A DNA stretch of 64,000 bases from assembly GCA_023974075.1 (NCBI GenBank), contig CM043796.1:24668927-24732926 (forward strand). Reading direction: 5' to 3'. Under the pieces are notes generated by a model. That model had not been told where the DNA came from, did not search any database, and saw only the letters and a program-made list of their open reading frames with translations. Both the position numbers and the translations under genes were made by a program. Positions 50,344 to 63,400 of this stretch are shown here, piece after piece. The DNA is from Chaenocephalus aceratus. Taxonomy: Eukaryota > Chordata > Actinopteri > Perciformes > Channichthyidae. Positions within the stretch are counted from its first letter, which is position 1. Every line of letters starts with the position of its first letter.

Positions 50344-50620
50344 CTCCGAGAGGCTAGCTTGCTTCTTCGGCTTGTTCCTGAATGAAAAGTGACGCTGTTC
50401 GGCAGAAGGAATATTAAACATGCAACACAGCAGTCCGTCCGACTGTCACACACGACGACAGGCAGCTACATGAAATGTCAAACGAGAGAAACTGAGGGAA
50501 ACATGGCTAAAGTTAGCAAGGGAACAACCACTGACAGATGCGGAAAAGTGAAGAGCTCGAGCGATGGTGCTGCGCGTCACGTGACGTGCCACGTAATGTG
50601 ACGCTTTGAAAGTTAACCCT
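50344..50620 (-). promoter_or_regulatory. man1b1: Probable man1b1 promoter and untranslated first exon
   Basis: On the minus strand a good donor, CTCGGAG|gtagct, ends at 50344, about 1 kb upstream of coding exon 1, which itself has an acceptor before its ATG. Short upstream ATGs occur in the candidate exon. At 50576-50585 lies the perfect palindrome GTCACGTGAC (E-box/CLEAR type), followed on the plus strand by tgacgtgccacg, which resembles a UPR element core (TGACGTG). The locus is more CpG-rich than its flanks. Exon ends are inferred only. Confidence 0.45.
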
Positions 50621-52442
50621 TAACAAGCCAAACAGTGTTCACCGTTGATATATTATAAACGCAACCGTTTCATACTATTTCAGGTCATTTGTGTTTCATT
50701 ACAGCCGTTCTTGAATTCCTTAAAATGTGTATAGTCCTAATTTACAGGTTAATTTCATTTATCTTTTACAGTTTTGCTCCATTGATGCAGTAAGACCGAT
50801 TTTGGGACTTACTGACATTACATTAAAAAATCTGCATGAAGTTTACTGGTCCAAATTATACCAGATCTACAAGATGACACGTTTTTTCATTAAATAAATG
50901 TAAACTTAATTGCCAGAGGGCATAGGCGGCGCGTGAGGCTCAGGTTTGGGAAGGCTAAATAACTTTGTTTACCTGACGCTGCCCGCCTCCGACGTCTATA
51001 GAAAAGAGATCAACTCAGTGTGCGGAGTTTAAATCTCTCAAGTCATATTACAGGATAAAGGAAATACAGTTTAAACTGCCGTATGCAGAGAAGACGCCGA
51101 CGTGTCGCACTTATCATTCATATTACATAATCAATCAGATCATCGATCATAATATCATAATATATCATATATTTCCTTATCTGAGTCAGCTTCTCCAGCC
51201 GTATCTGGCCGTGCAACACTTACAGTGTCACATACTGTATGCAGAAGTATTATTTTAAGCAACACATTATGTTGACGAAACACTCGAGTCAAATGTAATT
51301 AAAGTCAGACTCGTGTCTTAGATGGGGCAGTGATATCATAAAACTATACACTTTCAAACACTCGGTAGGCCTAGTTATTTTTTAACCAGTTGTTCTGTAT
51401 TCACCTTGCAGGTGCAACTCTGTGGCTTGTATCCTGGATTATATGTTTAAAGCTCATATTTGTCTAATATTAGTTTACTTTTCATTAATGAAGTATGACG
51501 CTGCGCTGTCAGTACACTTGTCCCTGTTTGTGATTGGTCAAATGTAGCTAACCCCGCCCCTTTCACGTGAACGCGCTCTCAGCTGGTGAGAGAAACCCTG
51601 GCTTGATTTACCGAGTTGATAACCAGCGTCGTAGGACCGCTTAGCGAGATCTCGTTTGTTAGTTTGTTGTTGTTAGTTAGTTTGCTACTCAAACATATCC
51701 AGGGTCTGTTGAACTGGCTTCCTAGTACAGGGCACAGGTGGCTAGCAGCGCTAATGTCAAAGACACAGACATTATACATTATATTTGTATTTTACCAGGA
51801 TGCAGTGACACAAATATTTGGGAAGGCTGATCATTATGTGTTTACTTCTGTCTATTAATTACTCCCTTATTACATATTCACAGTTCATCCAAATGAGGTT
51901 TGATAGGCCTGTTAAATGGCTCATTATACCATAAAAGCTGTCAGCAATGAAAGATTGACTTTGACAAATCATAAAATCATGTCAGACTCGTGCACTCATG
52001 ACCTCTTGTGGGTGAAATTACTCAATCAAGTTATCAAATTAAAAAACAACCCAGGGAAGTAATCGCCATTTCTGCGGGGAAATTATAAAGCTTTCATAAG
52101 TTAATACTGAGCAGTACAAGTAAATAGGACATTGTTTATGATGACAGTTGCATGAAGAAATAAAGGAGAATCTTACAAATATATTTAAAATAAAAGGTTA
52201 AACAAATAATTACGATTTATCCAGTACAGTATATATATTTTTCAGAACTACTTAAAAGATTGACAAATCCTAATGTAATTGTCAATAATGCAACATGCTA
52301 AATAAACTGCATTAAAAAGTACAACAACTCCATTTCGATGTTAACCATCATTTGGACAGCATTTCATTTGTGGAATAATTTGATTTATGACCAAATAATT
52401 TTGATAAAATACACTTGAGTCAACAATAGGTTATGTTTTTTT
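50621..52442. other. Intergenic stretch between collagen 3' end and man1b1 promoter
   Basis: About 1.8 kb of mostly AT-rich DNA. I see no gene; a passage near 51.53 kb (gattggtcaaatgtagctaa, ccccgccccttt) resembles repeat text at about 45.7 kb. Confidence 0.6.
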
Positions 52443-54348
52443 TTTATTCAGCTGACACAATTCTTTGAATGAGCTGATGAGGGGATCGCAAGACAAATGT
52501 CCAGCATGTCATTTTGAATATCTAAAAATGATAATTTGTACAAAACAAGGTTACAATGATCAGTCTCAGCCAGCTAAGGCAATCATATGAAATGATAAGA
52601 CAAATCAAAATCTAAAAAGAATACACCAGGCCAGAATTGCATACAAAGCGTACATTTCTTACTATAAGCACTTGCACTCATCAGCCTTGTGAAGAATTGC
52701 TAACCCTCTAAATATCTACAGCTGATGATTTGGTATAAGCATGTTTTGTTTCTGCAGAGCTGCTGTTTTGGTTGAGACGTTAGACCACAAACTCCCTGAG
52801 ATCTCACGCAAATGAATCCTCTTCAGCCTGCAAGCCGTGCACACCCTCATCACTCACTGCTGACACTATAGGACACACACACATAATCCTGATGCTGCAG
52901 AGAAGATACAAAGCTTGCTTCTTTTCTCTGGATCCAAGCACTTTCCAGATGGATTGAAGCACAAATGCAGGTCAACAGCAATTACTCCATGCTAAGTGGT
53001 GGTGATGGGCACAAAGTAGCTCTGCAGGACACGGCTACTGCGCTTGGCAAACGTATGCACGATCTTTACAGTACATTGAAATACATTACAGTACTGTTTG
53101 GAGTGGAAATGGGTGGATGTGTCAGGACTGGCTGCTAAACGTTGGTCTTTGGTTTACATGAGAATACCAGAGATAAGCAATCTCCAAAGTACTCTTGAAT
53201 GTAACATTTCTCTTGTTAAAACAATAATCTAAACCCGTTGTAGAGTGTAGAGTTCAGTCTACAAAATATGAATAAGGCAACTGCTACATTTGTATTTCAT
53301 AGACCTTAAACTGGGGAACATGGTTGCTTGAAAATCAATCTGAATGTACATCTTCAATATTCATAGTATTCACTACTCTATCGTTGTTTGGTTAATATGG
53401 TAAAAATGCTGATTAGCAACATTTTTTGCCTTTTTTCTTGAAGACAAATTGTGCAGGAGTTCACACACAGTTCAAGAATAGCATGATGTGTTCTTGTTAA
53501 TGGCAGAACCAACCCAATGCTGGTTTTGGTCTTTTCACAGATTGTTCCTTTAACCTTTTTTTAGTCTTCTTTTAATGCCAAACTACAAACCTAAAGAAAC
53601 TCACTATAGCAACAGCAGCTGTAGTTCCCATGTGTGTACTGTATCATTAATGTATCATACCTGAGACGTAAAAAGTAAAACCATACAATAACATGAACCT
53701 GTTAAAACTATCTTGTGCAATTTAAAAAATGAGGAAAGTTGGTGCATCCTAAGCAAGTCTGCATAAGATCACGTGATTGTTTTAGGGATTAAAGAAATAA
53801 TCTTTCAAATAAAAAGTTATTAGCACCTTGAGAAAAGTCACCCATCTGAGGTCACTCACAGCACCAACGTAGGGTTTCCCTGGCCTGGTCACTGGCCAAT
53901 GGGACCACAGTAGCTGTGTTCCCATGCAGAACACATTGTTACGGCTTTTATATACACAATGGGCCGGCTATGACAGAGGCCCAACAATACATAACACAAA
54001 TCAAACAGAGAAAATAAACAATTGTATATAAAGGATAAAAAAGACATACATTTTTAAATTATTCAATGCAAGATAAACGTCTCTGTAAACAAACTTGACT
54101 TCTCCGTGGAAAGAAAGCCTGAGGACGCTTGTGTCCTCTCAAATTCATGAATACGGAGTCACTCAAATTGAGAGTTCGAATCCCCAAAAACAAGAGGAAA
54201 GGGAGCGACATCTTCAGGAAAGGGAAGAGATGTTCCGGTTGTCCTCAAGTGTCCATTAGTGAACGGGTTAGTGTCCTAGCCCTTGGTGTCCTAGCCCTTG
54301 GTGTCCTAGCCCTTGGTGTTCTAGGACTGCATTGATATTTTAGCACCT
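52443..54348 (-). other. Probable 3' untranslated region of the collagen gene
   Basis: Downstream of the collagen stop, minus-strand poly(A) signals are visible as ATTAAA at 53571-53576 and AATAAA at 52443-52448; the more distal would give a 1.9-kb UTR. A 15-bp tandem repeat (54271-54324) lies just after the stop. No other gene is seen. Confidence 0.4.
54271..54324. repeat. 15-bp tandem repeat, about 3.6 copies
   Basis: The unit gtgtcctagcccttg is perfect for three copies and begins a fourth. It lies 25 bp downstream of the collagen stop codon. Confidence 0.96.
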
Positions 54349-54498
54349 TTAGCTGAAACACACAGGTCCCACAGTGAAGCTGAACTGATGTGTCGAGTTG
54401 CCGCCTCCCATCAAAGCTACGTCTCTCAGAGGAAGCAGCTGGAGGTCCTCAAACTCAAACACAGACTCCCGAGTGACAGAAGCGCTCTCCTCTCCAGG
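54349..54498 (-). CDS. Collagen terminal exon (end of C-propeptide)
   Basis: It encodes PGEESASVTRESVFEFEDLQ and then LMGGGNSTHQFSFTVGPVCF plus S and TAA. It holds the last propeptide Cys and one NST sequon. 50 codons, phase 0. Confidence 0.95.
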   Translation of the reverse strand, partial: PGEESASVTRESVFEFEDLQLLPLRDVALMGGGNSTHQFSFTVGPVCFS

Positions 54499-57400
54499 CT
54501 GAGACACAGGGGGCAGAAGACATCATTATCATAAAATTACATTTCCTGTGAACCCTAAAATGTTTAAGTGTCAAGACTTTTGGTATTTTGTTTGATTTCA
54601 ACTAACCATTCTTTTGTATTTCATAGCTTTCTCTTAGATTTAAATAATTGTAAAAATCCCGTAACATACCACGCAGTCTTTAACTGCTCCGACAAAACTC
54701 TGCCTCTTGCTGTCAGTGAGGAACTTGATGTCTCGGTCCACGGGGCCCAGTCTATGTCCTGGGTGGCAGGAGAAGGTCAGATTCTGGAGCGCAGTGCTGC
54801 TGTGCAACCTCAGGAAACGCATCTGCACCACATTGGCTCCGGGATAGTAAAACTAGTGAGACATAACAACAATGTCATGGATTATCAATACAGGCTGGTA
54901 CGGAAGAACAGTAACAATGATTTAAAAGCTCAAAACACTCATTAAGAGAATGGAAATTAAAAAACGTCATTAGTCAAATAATCAATTGTGTGACAGAAAA
55001 CAACAATAACTGAAAAAGCTTCAAACCTCCTCCAGATAGAAACCTTGTAATTGCAAAGGGTTAAATGGCCCTCTATGTGCACCGGTAAGCAAACAGCACC
55101 TTGTGCTTCCATGTGTATTTGCAAGTATTTAAATAAGATAGCCACACAGAATCACAGTCAAATGACAAGTGTCACATATATAAGAAACAGAAGCAAATGT
55201 ATTGCCTGCTCTCAGACTGTGAAGTTACATCCCAAAACTCAGTCTCTCTCTCATGTTTAAATGTTGCCTGAAGTGTGGAGTTTTTTCTCAGAATCAGAAT
55301 AACTGTATTCGTCCCAAAGAGGGGAAATGTACAATTGCTATTGTTCTGCTTATTGCATGATAAGCACAAAGGCAACATTTGTTTCTTACACGGATATTTG
55401 GCGGATTAAATAGTTTAAATTGACCTCAGCTAGTGATGAGCATCAGATGGTGTTTTTTAGATGTTGTGTATTTCTATTGACCTTAAGGTTCAAAAGCACC
55501 AATAAACAAATACATATTAAGCTTTGGTGGTAGCTTTCTCTCACCTGAAAGCCCCGCTCCAGCCTGCTGAGCCACTGAAAGGATCCTTCTTCAGAAACTT
55601 CTTCCATCCAGGCTTTCATGGGCAACTGCAGGCGGAGAAAAGAAGGCAAACGTACCGATCTGAATTCAGGTCCTGCTTCCATTTAAGAGACTCGTGAAGG
55701 TCAACAATGTTCAGACAGCTCCGGGTTAGCATGCAGCTCAAGCATGAAGCAGAGGTAAATTGGCTAGCTTTGTGGGCGATGCATTCACTTCATGCCTATT
55801 TGAGACCAATCCATATTATTATTTGGTTGAGTGAGTCACATTTGTATGTAGTATTGACTGTGTTAGAGGTGAGAGAGGTGATTTGAGCAGACTGCGGTAA
55901 AGAAAGGGACGAGAATAACCAGAATAATAACGTGTGAACCTCCTGAAGGAACAAGAGTGGAGGCAGACATGAGAGAGTGGATCCCATTGAAAATAGAAAG
56001 GAAGGGTTAAAAAAGAGAATGCTTTTTACAGTCTGTTCACTTTCGTGTAAAAGACGGAATGCATTGTTTCGTTATATGCTCGAATCATTAAGTTACCTGA
56101 GGTGTCACACTTTATTTCCTGTTTTCTTATAACAAACATTGATTTTTTTAATCCTATAAAATGTTTGGAACAGTTGGAGGGGAATGAATCACAATTATGT
56201 AAATCATGTAGCAAATCCTTAAAAACTGAGAGGTGTAAGAAATGATGTGTGTGTTTGTGGCAGACCATGAATATTGGCAATGAATCAAACAATATTAAAA
56301 ACGTGCTTTTCGGTATAAATCAAGTCCAAACTACCAAAAAATGTTTTAAATTGGAAACATTGATTTTACTTTCAGGTGACACATGTGTAGTCCTCTCTGT
56401 AGAAGTCTCGAAGGAAGTGGGGTCTGACTGACATTTCGTCAAATTGAAATTCAGGAGGTACAACAGGGCTAAGTGGAGTTAGCGGTCACGCCATTGATCC
56501 AGAGGTGCAATTTCCTGCAGCCTGTCTCAGCTGATGTGTTTCTACCTGAGAGTCTCGGGGGTGGAGGCAGGTCTGTTTGGATGTGGAGGAGAAGCTGCAG
56601 TAGGCCAGCAGAGCGTCCGCCGGGCTGCCCTGGTTCGGGTCAATGTAATACATTCCTGCAGAGAAAGGTTAGCGGAGCTCAATGAGATCTGCAGGGAGGA
56701 AACGGATGCCGACGGAAAGGCCTGAGCGCACTGGGAGCAGAATAACTCCAATGTCCTTATGTATAAAGAAATAGCATTTTCTATACAATTTTGCTAAAAG
56801 AGAAACTTATTTCCAAAAATGTATTAAAAAAAAAAAAGTCTGCATATTTAACAGGATTAGGACAGATAAGATATAAACAAAATGAAAAATAGGAATTTAA
56901 ATAGTGATATTTACATGTGCAATAAGAGAAGCCAAGGCAGGGGTTTCATTTGACTATTAACTGCAGATTACACTAGAGATGCATTAGATCCTTCACTTCT
57001 GATATGTATTGAACATCTGAAGAATAAGGTATGAATTATTCATAACATATGGATAGAAATACCATTCAAAATGTGTTGCATTAAAGCTTATATTCTTTAA
57101 ATTCCCATATTTCAAAACAAAGCACTTCATGAATGATTATTTGTGTCTGGAACCTTTGTTTATTTGCAAACTATTGCTCTGTGTTTTGATGACACCAGTA
57201 TTAACATGTTCATTTAACCATTTTAAACACAAATAAACGTAATTTTCCTGCTGTACTCCCATTTTTGTGTATATATATATATATCATTTTTTTTTAAACA
57301 TTTCATTTACATTTTTACAATAACTACATATTATAATATTTATATTTGTGTTCCTGTTTTACAACCTTATTCTTCTTACTCACCATTTGCACACCAAAGC

Positions 57401-60400
57401 AAAATCCTTGTATGTGTAAACCTGCTCTGCAATAAAACCTGATGCTGTAATAAAGTGATCTCAGTGTTTGTGGGACTGACCGCTGCTGTAGTCGGGGGTG
57501 ACAGAGCCACAGCTCCAGGCAGGTGGAGGCTGGGTGCTCCTTGCTGCCGTCGGGGGGGTCCAGCAGCAGCCGGAGCTCCAGCTGCAGAGAGTCCAGTAGA
57601 GTCTGGAGCAGAGAGTAGTTGGGCTTATCGGACACGTACATCAGATCCTGGACATGGGAAGAGCACAGCAGAAACAAACAGTCAATAGCAAAGCAAACCG
57701 CTGCTGTCTTAAGATGCTCTCATGACAATTATGTTTATATTGTAACCGTTAATACTAGAAAATGGACAATAGACATGAATCACTTGCCCTGAGTTGAGTC
57801 AGCGTCATGTTCAGTGACTGTCCGGGAGGTCCAGGGATCCCAGGTGGACCCTTTCACAAAGGAAAGATGCACATATAAGTATATACTACAAAAATAGTAT
57901 ATATATAGAATATATTCATTAAATAGTGTTTTCTGATACAATATACACTGACATAGATCCATAGAGTAATCATGAGGTAAAAGCTGTTTGTTTTCTGAGC
58001 TGTTTTGGAAATGTGGTGTTAAATTAGAAAGAACGTATGAAAAGCACAGGTTAAAATACTTTTGTTGGCAACAGAACTGCGTTAGCAACATTAGCTGACA
58101 TGCTAAACCTATGTTTTGATCTTGCTTAACTGTGTGGCTGTGTTAGCAAAGTTGTAGACTGGTCGTTTTTGACTGTGAGTAAGTAATAATATTTAAAAAT
58201 GCATGTGTAACGTCATGGCTGATTATATCTATGACAGCGGTGTACAAGTTAATTTCACTCTGTACTGTAGTGCTGTAATAACGCACCATACACGACTTTG
58301 CTTTATGCTTATGTTAGCTAAAATCAAGTTTAAACCAAGCAAACTGTGAGACGACTAAGAACTATTTACACGACTCTAATCTCATATGTTATTGATCAGA
58401 TAGACATTGTATACATTGGAGATGTAAACTTACCGGGAGCCCCCTCCTGCCAGACAGACCGGGGAAACCTGGGTAGCCTTTCAAACCCTGCAGGGAGAAG
58501 AACATGTCAAAACACAACCCTGCACTGTTCTACAGGGCAATACCACACCACTAACTGTGCAACACATTCAAATGCTGGTAAATGCTTTTAATGGATATGC
58601 TGACTATGACCGCAAAGTGTGACCGTTTTATGATTATATGTGCCATCAAAGTAAACCAGTATGAAATAGGTCTGACATGAAGTGAGTGCTTGAGTTGATC
58701 ATATCATACCTTCAATCCAAACATACCCTGCACCAGAGGAGAGAACAGCAGGATAAGAGTGCATTAGTATCATTTTTCCACAGGGAAGTGCATTTATGGA
58801 CAAATTGCTCAGCAGTGCTTTTATTTGCTGCATTATGAACCCATCAGCCACGGCTTCACAGATTTGATAATCTAACTCAATGGCTTTATTCCCCTCTATG
58901 ACACATGGGGTTGAACACAGTCACACTGTGCTGGGGAACTGAATGAATCCAAAGACTGGCAGCCTGCTGAGTATTTGCCCCAGTTCTTATAAAACAATTT
59001 CCATCACACGTTCCACTTTTGAGCCTACTCCATTTTCAGGCTATCTGGTAAAAGTGACAGAGTGACAGATGAACTGCTCGAATGCACATTAAGATATTCA
59101 GGGAGAAAATAGGTATACAACGCCTAGCCTGAATCAACTTTGCGCATCTTCAGTTATATCCAAAAGAAAAGGCAACAACATAAACTGAACAAATAGTTCT
59201 AAACATAATTGAAGAGGGATATAAAAACCAGAAACAAAAGGAAAGCAAAAAACATACAATAGGTTAAATATTAATTTAAAATGTGGGAACTGTATTCAAA
59301 TATTGAAGATGTCACGCTAAAAACGTATATATAACTTACAGGCAGTCCTGGAATCCCTGTCGTACCCCTCGGTCCTGGTGGGCCAATATTTCCCTGAAGG
59401 AGAGAGGGGGACGAGCGCATTGTGAAAGTTGTACATCACAAAAACATATTCAAACAAGTGAAGCTTCAAAAGACAAGAGAAAACACAACGAGATAAGACA
59501 CTAACACACATCTATGATCTTAATGTGTTGTACCTGATCTCCCTTCACAGCAGGTGGACCAGGCACTCCCACAAAACCACGAATACCCTGAGAAAAAGAC
59601 AATAAAGGATAATAGTAACGCAGTTGAAAAAATACTCAATACTTTTGTTTAACACACATTTTATGGCTATTGCGGGCTGCTTTACCTCCACAACTCCATA
59701 CATGTACCGCCAATCATTATAATATAGTTGTTTTGCAGACATGATGTTGGTATCTCTGTATGAACACATTAAACATCTTACCTTCATGCCATCAGCTCCA
59801 GGTGGTCCAGTTAGTCCCATGTCTCCTTTCTCTCCCTGAGGACACAAACAACACAGTCAGGCCTCTACATGTACTGCTGATCAGCAAATTAAAATCAAAG
59901 CACACTCTGCTAAAAAACAACGGTTCTGACAGAGCCTGAACTGAGCCCAGCGGGCCGAACCATCTGATGAGTCCGGGTACAACAACAGCTCAGTACTAAC
60001 CATATTTTCATTAATGCCATCCTTCCATTATAGAGCAAACTGCACTTTGAATATTGCTATGATGAGCCAGATGTACAGTCCAGCTGTTGTTACCTTCTCC
60101 TGTGGGGGAAGTGAATGGAGAGGATACACCATTGCCTTTCAATTGTTTGCACTGTATTTATTGGGCATGAAAGTGCCTTTTTTCCGAAGGTGATGGATTT
60201 TTCTATGTGGAGAGGAACCGATATGTCTTACATAGAATGTGTTCTTCTTTACGGAGCATTTTTTTATTTTTTTTATCTATTTTCTCATAAGGCTTATCCT
60301 GAATTGAAATCACCCAGTGCTTATTGGAAGCTTCAATAAAAACACATGAATAATAAACATAGAAATGTTACTCCAGACAAAATGTAAAAAAACGAGTGAA

Positions 60401-63400
60401 AGTGATTCTTTATTTTAAATTGTATTTTTGAAAATGTATGTTTATAGTTGTAGCTAACGAGAAACCTTCAGAGGCAAATGTTTTTTTACTTTATTCATTA
60501 TAAAAATACATAACCTTCCTAAAATATGCTAAATCAGATCAAATCCAGCTAAGCTTGCTCTTGAAAGTGAAGATGTCCCTGAATCGTTGTCAGGTTTCTT
60601 TACCTCTTTCCCTTTTTCACCTTGCTCTCCCAGATCTCCACGTAAACCCAGGATTCCCTTGTTGACAAAAATAAAAAATACATATCAAGTTGATATCAAT
60701 TCACTGAACGATAGAGAGCTGTTTCATTTCAAAATCATTTCTTTTAAAAACCCCTTTCTCTCCAAAGCATGACAGATTGTTAAAAAGACAGTTTCAAAGC
60801 TAATTTGATGGATAGTCTTCTATGAAAGACAGATGTTAAGTAAGTAAGTAAATTGACTTACGATGAACCCCGGCCACCCAGAGAGGCCGAATAGCCCCGT
60901 GTCTCCCGTTTGGCCCTGAAAGACAAAAACATGGTGTACAGTTGGTTCATTCGTTGTAATTAAATCAGACGAGCACAAAGCCTGAGTCCTGGTTGTTTTT
61001 TTATCCCACCTTGTGTCCTCTCTCTCCTCTGGTCCCTCTGACGCCGGCCTTGCCCCGTTTCCCCTGTGGACAAGATCTCAATGTTTTTAAATGAGGCAAC
61101 AGAAAGCAAGAGCAGACACTCACGGAACAACCTCATGTTTTATGTATGAATCTGTTTATGCAGTGTTGGTCAGACTGGCTGCTTCTGCCTATTTCCTTTT
61201 TCATTCCGTGCACACACCACACTATCTGTATGCAAAAGTCCTGTTTACGACACGACGGGTGTTTTATCACAAAGTTGGAAAAAGTACAAGTAAGTCCAGA
61301 ATATATTGACCTTGTTGAATTCATCGCAACTGTGGATCAACTTAGCAACATTTTTAACATTGTTTAGAACATTGTTTACAAGACAAAAACAAGCTTACCC
61401 TCCTTCCAACATGACCCGTCTTCCCTGGCGATCCGGTCTTGCCATCGTTTCCCTGTAGCGGTCAAACACAAAATAAATGGTAAAAAAGCTAATCAGAATC
61501 TTTTTCACAATTTCAAACTGGACTTTTAGCACTTGTATTGTTATCTTTATATTGCAAATTAAAGAAAGCTCCTTTTATAATGTGAATAAAAAAGCAAGTG
61601 TTTTTTTCTCTTCTTCTTCTTTGCAGTCAAATGCCATTTTGGTTAAAGGTGGGCTTCTTGTATAGAAATGGAACTGCTGGCAAAAAACTATATCCCCCCA
61701 AAATAGTTTCTCAATTGTATTCAAATGCATGTGTCAGGAGGGGCAGGCTTTATAGAAAAAGCTTGACATTTTGAAACATGCTCATGTGCTTTCTTGCAGA
61801 GAGTCGGATGATTAGATGGATACCACTGTGATAGGATAGATATGAAGGCAGGACACGTGGAAACTTCTGATCTTGGACAACACCAGGGTTCCTCTCAGGT
61901 TCCAGTCCTAATGCTAAGCTAATGTGAGCCTGTTGGCTGCTGGCTGTGGCTTTATATTCAACAGACAAACATGAGAGTGGTATGGATCATACAATGTAAC
62001 CATCGTAAGAAAGGAAATTACATTTAAATTTTCCCCCCCAAAATGGAACTATTGTTTGGCTAAGTGGACAAATGAAGCACAATAACATTTTTCTATGATT
62101 CCAGCTAGATGTGTTGGACGGTATAAAACGTCAAATGACATATTAAAATGTATACTTGTACAACAATATGAGGCTCTTACCTTCTCCCCTGCCATGCCGT
62201 GTTGGCCCTCGGCTCCTTGTCTTCCTTTCACTCCCTGCAAAAGAGGAATATTTAGTTTGGTTCTCATCAGAAAGACAGAACAAACACACACTTGTTTTGA
62301 ATAATTTATAACGGCCAAACAAATGCCATAATTATAAACCAGCTGCTGAAGGCAGAGTACGATGTCATCATCGAAAGTGTGTCTGTGTTGCAGACATCCG
62401 CACACTTACAGGAGACCCTGTGGGACCCGGGGCACCCTGGGGTCCAATTTCTCCAGAAGGCCCCTGAAAGATGGCAGGAAGAGGAACACACAGCATGAAT
62501 GGAGGTTGTTAGGGGGGAACAGCAATCATCAGCAACGAAAGTTCACATGAGACAAAGTTTAGTTTTCACCTCTAATCCGGGCAGACCAGGAGGGCCTTGG
62601 ATTCCTGGCAGGCCTTCCTCACCCTGCGCAGGTAAACATTATTGAGCTTGTTTCATGGATGTTTACACATACTGAATATGTATGTTATTCATCAAAGTAT
62701 TTGTTCATAAGATGTAGCAGCATGCAGACATGCATTCTGGCTTTATAAGTAGGGAGATAAAACATGAAAGCCTCACTAACCTGTTCCCCTTGTTTTCCTG
62801 GGGCTCCTGGCTCTCCCTTCAGTCCCTGTGGCCCCACTTCCCCTTTCGCCCGAGGTCTCCGTGAGGGCCAACTTTTCCTACTGGACCCTGCCATGCAGAC
62901 ATGAAAGATTATTGTTAGAATGACTACATTTTTGTACAATGTGCAAATGTTTACATGTTATGCTTAAATACATATTTCTATTCAATGTTATCCTTTTATT
63001 GCACATTTGTACTTCTTATTTTTATACAAATATTTGTATTAAATGGAGCAACTTTCACGAAACCCAGTTTCAGATTTGACATAAATATATCAAAATAAGC
63101 TTCATGGTTAGATGCTTAATGACTTAAGACTTATTTCAGTTTGATGTAAAAGTATGCAGACATCAAATACTGCACCACTTCAAGCATCTGCCATCCATCC
63201 CAAAACAACAACAAGACAATATTTCTGGCTGGACCTAAGATGTGGACCAACTGACAGACTAGGGATGCATATCGTTGACTTTTTTATAATACCGATACCG
63301 ATACCACTGAACGATACCGATACTCAACCGATACATATCGTGATACTTTGCAAATGTATCACCCCACAATTACTCCCATGAAGCGCTTTACGATGTAGTT

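Noticed and set aside
60095..60120. Six-base exon GAGAAG between an AG and a gtaaca on the minus strand
   Set aside because: It does not begin with Gly, would break the Gly-X-Y register, and six bases is implausible without transcript support.
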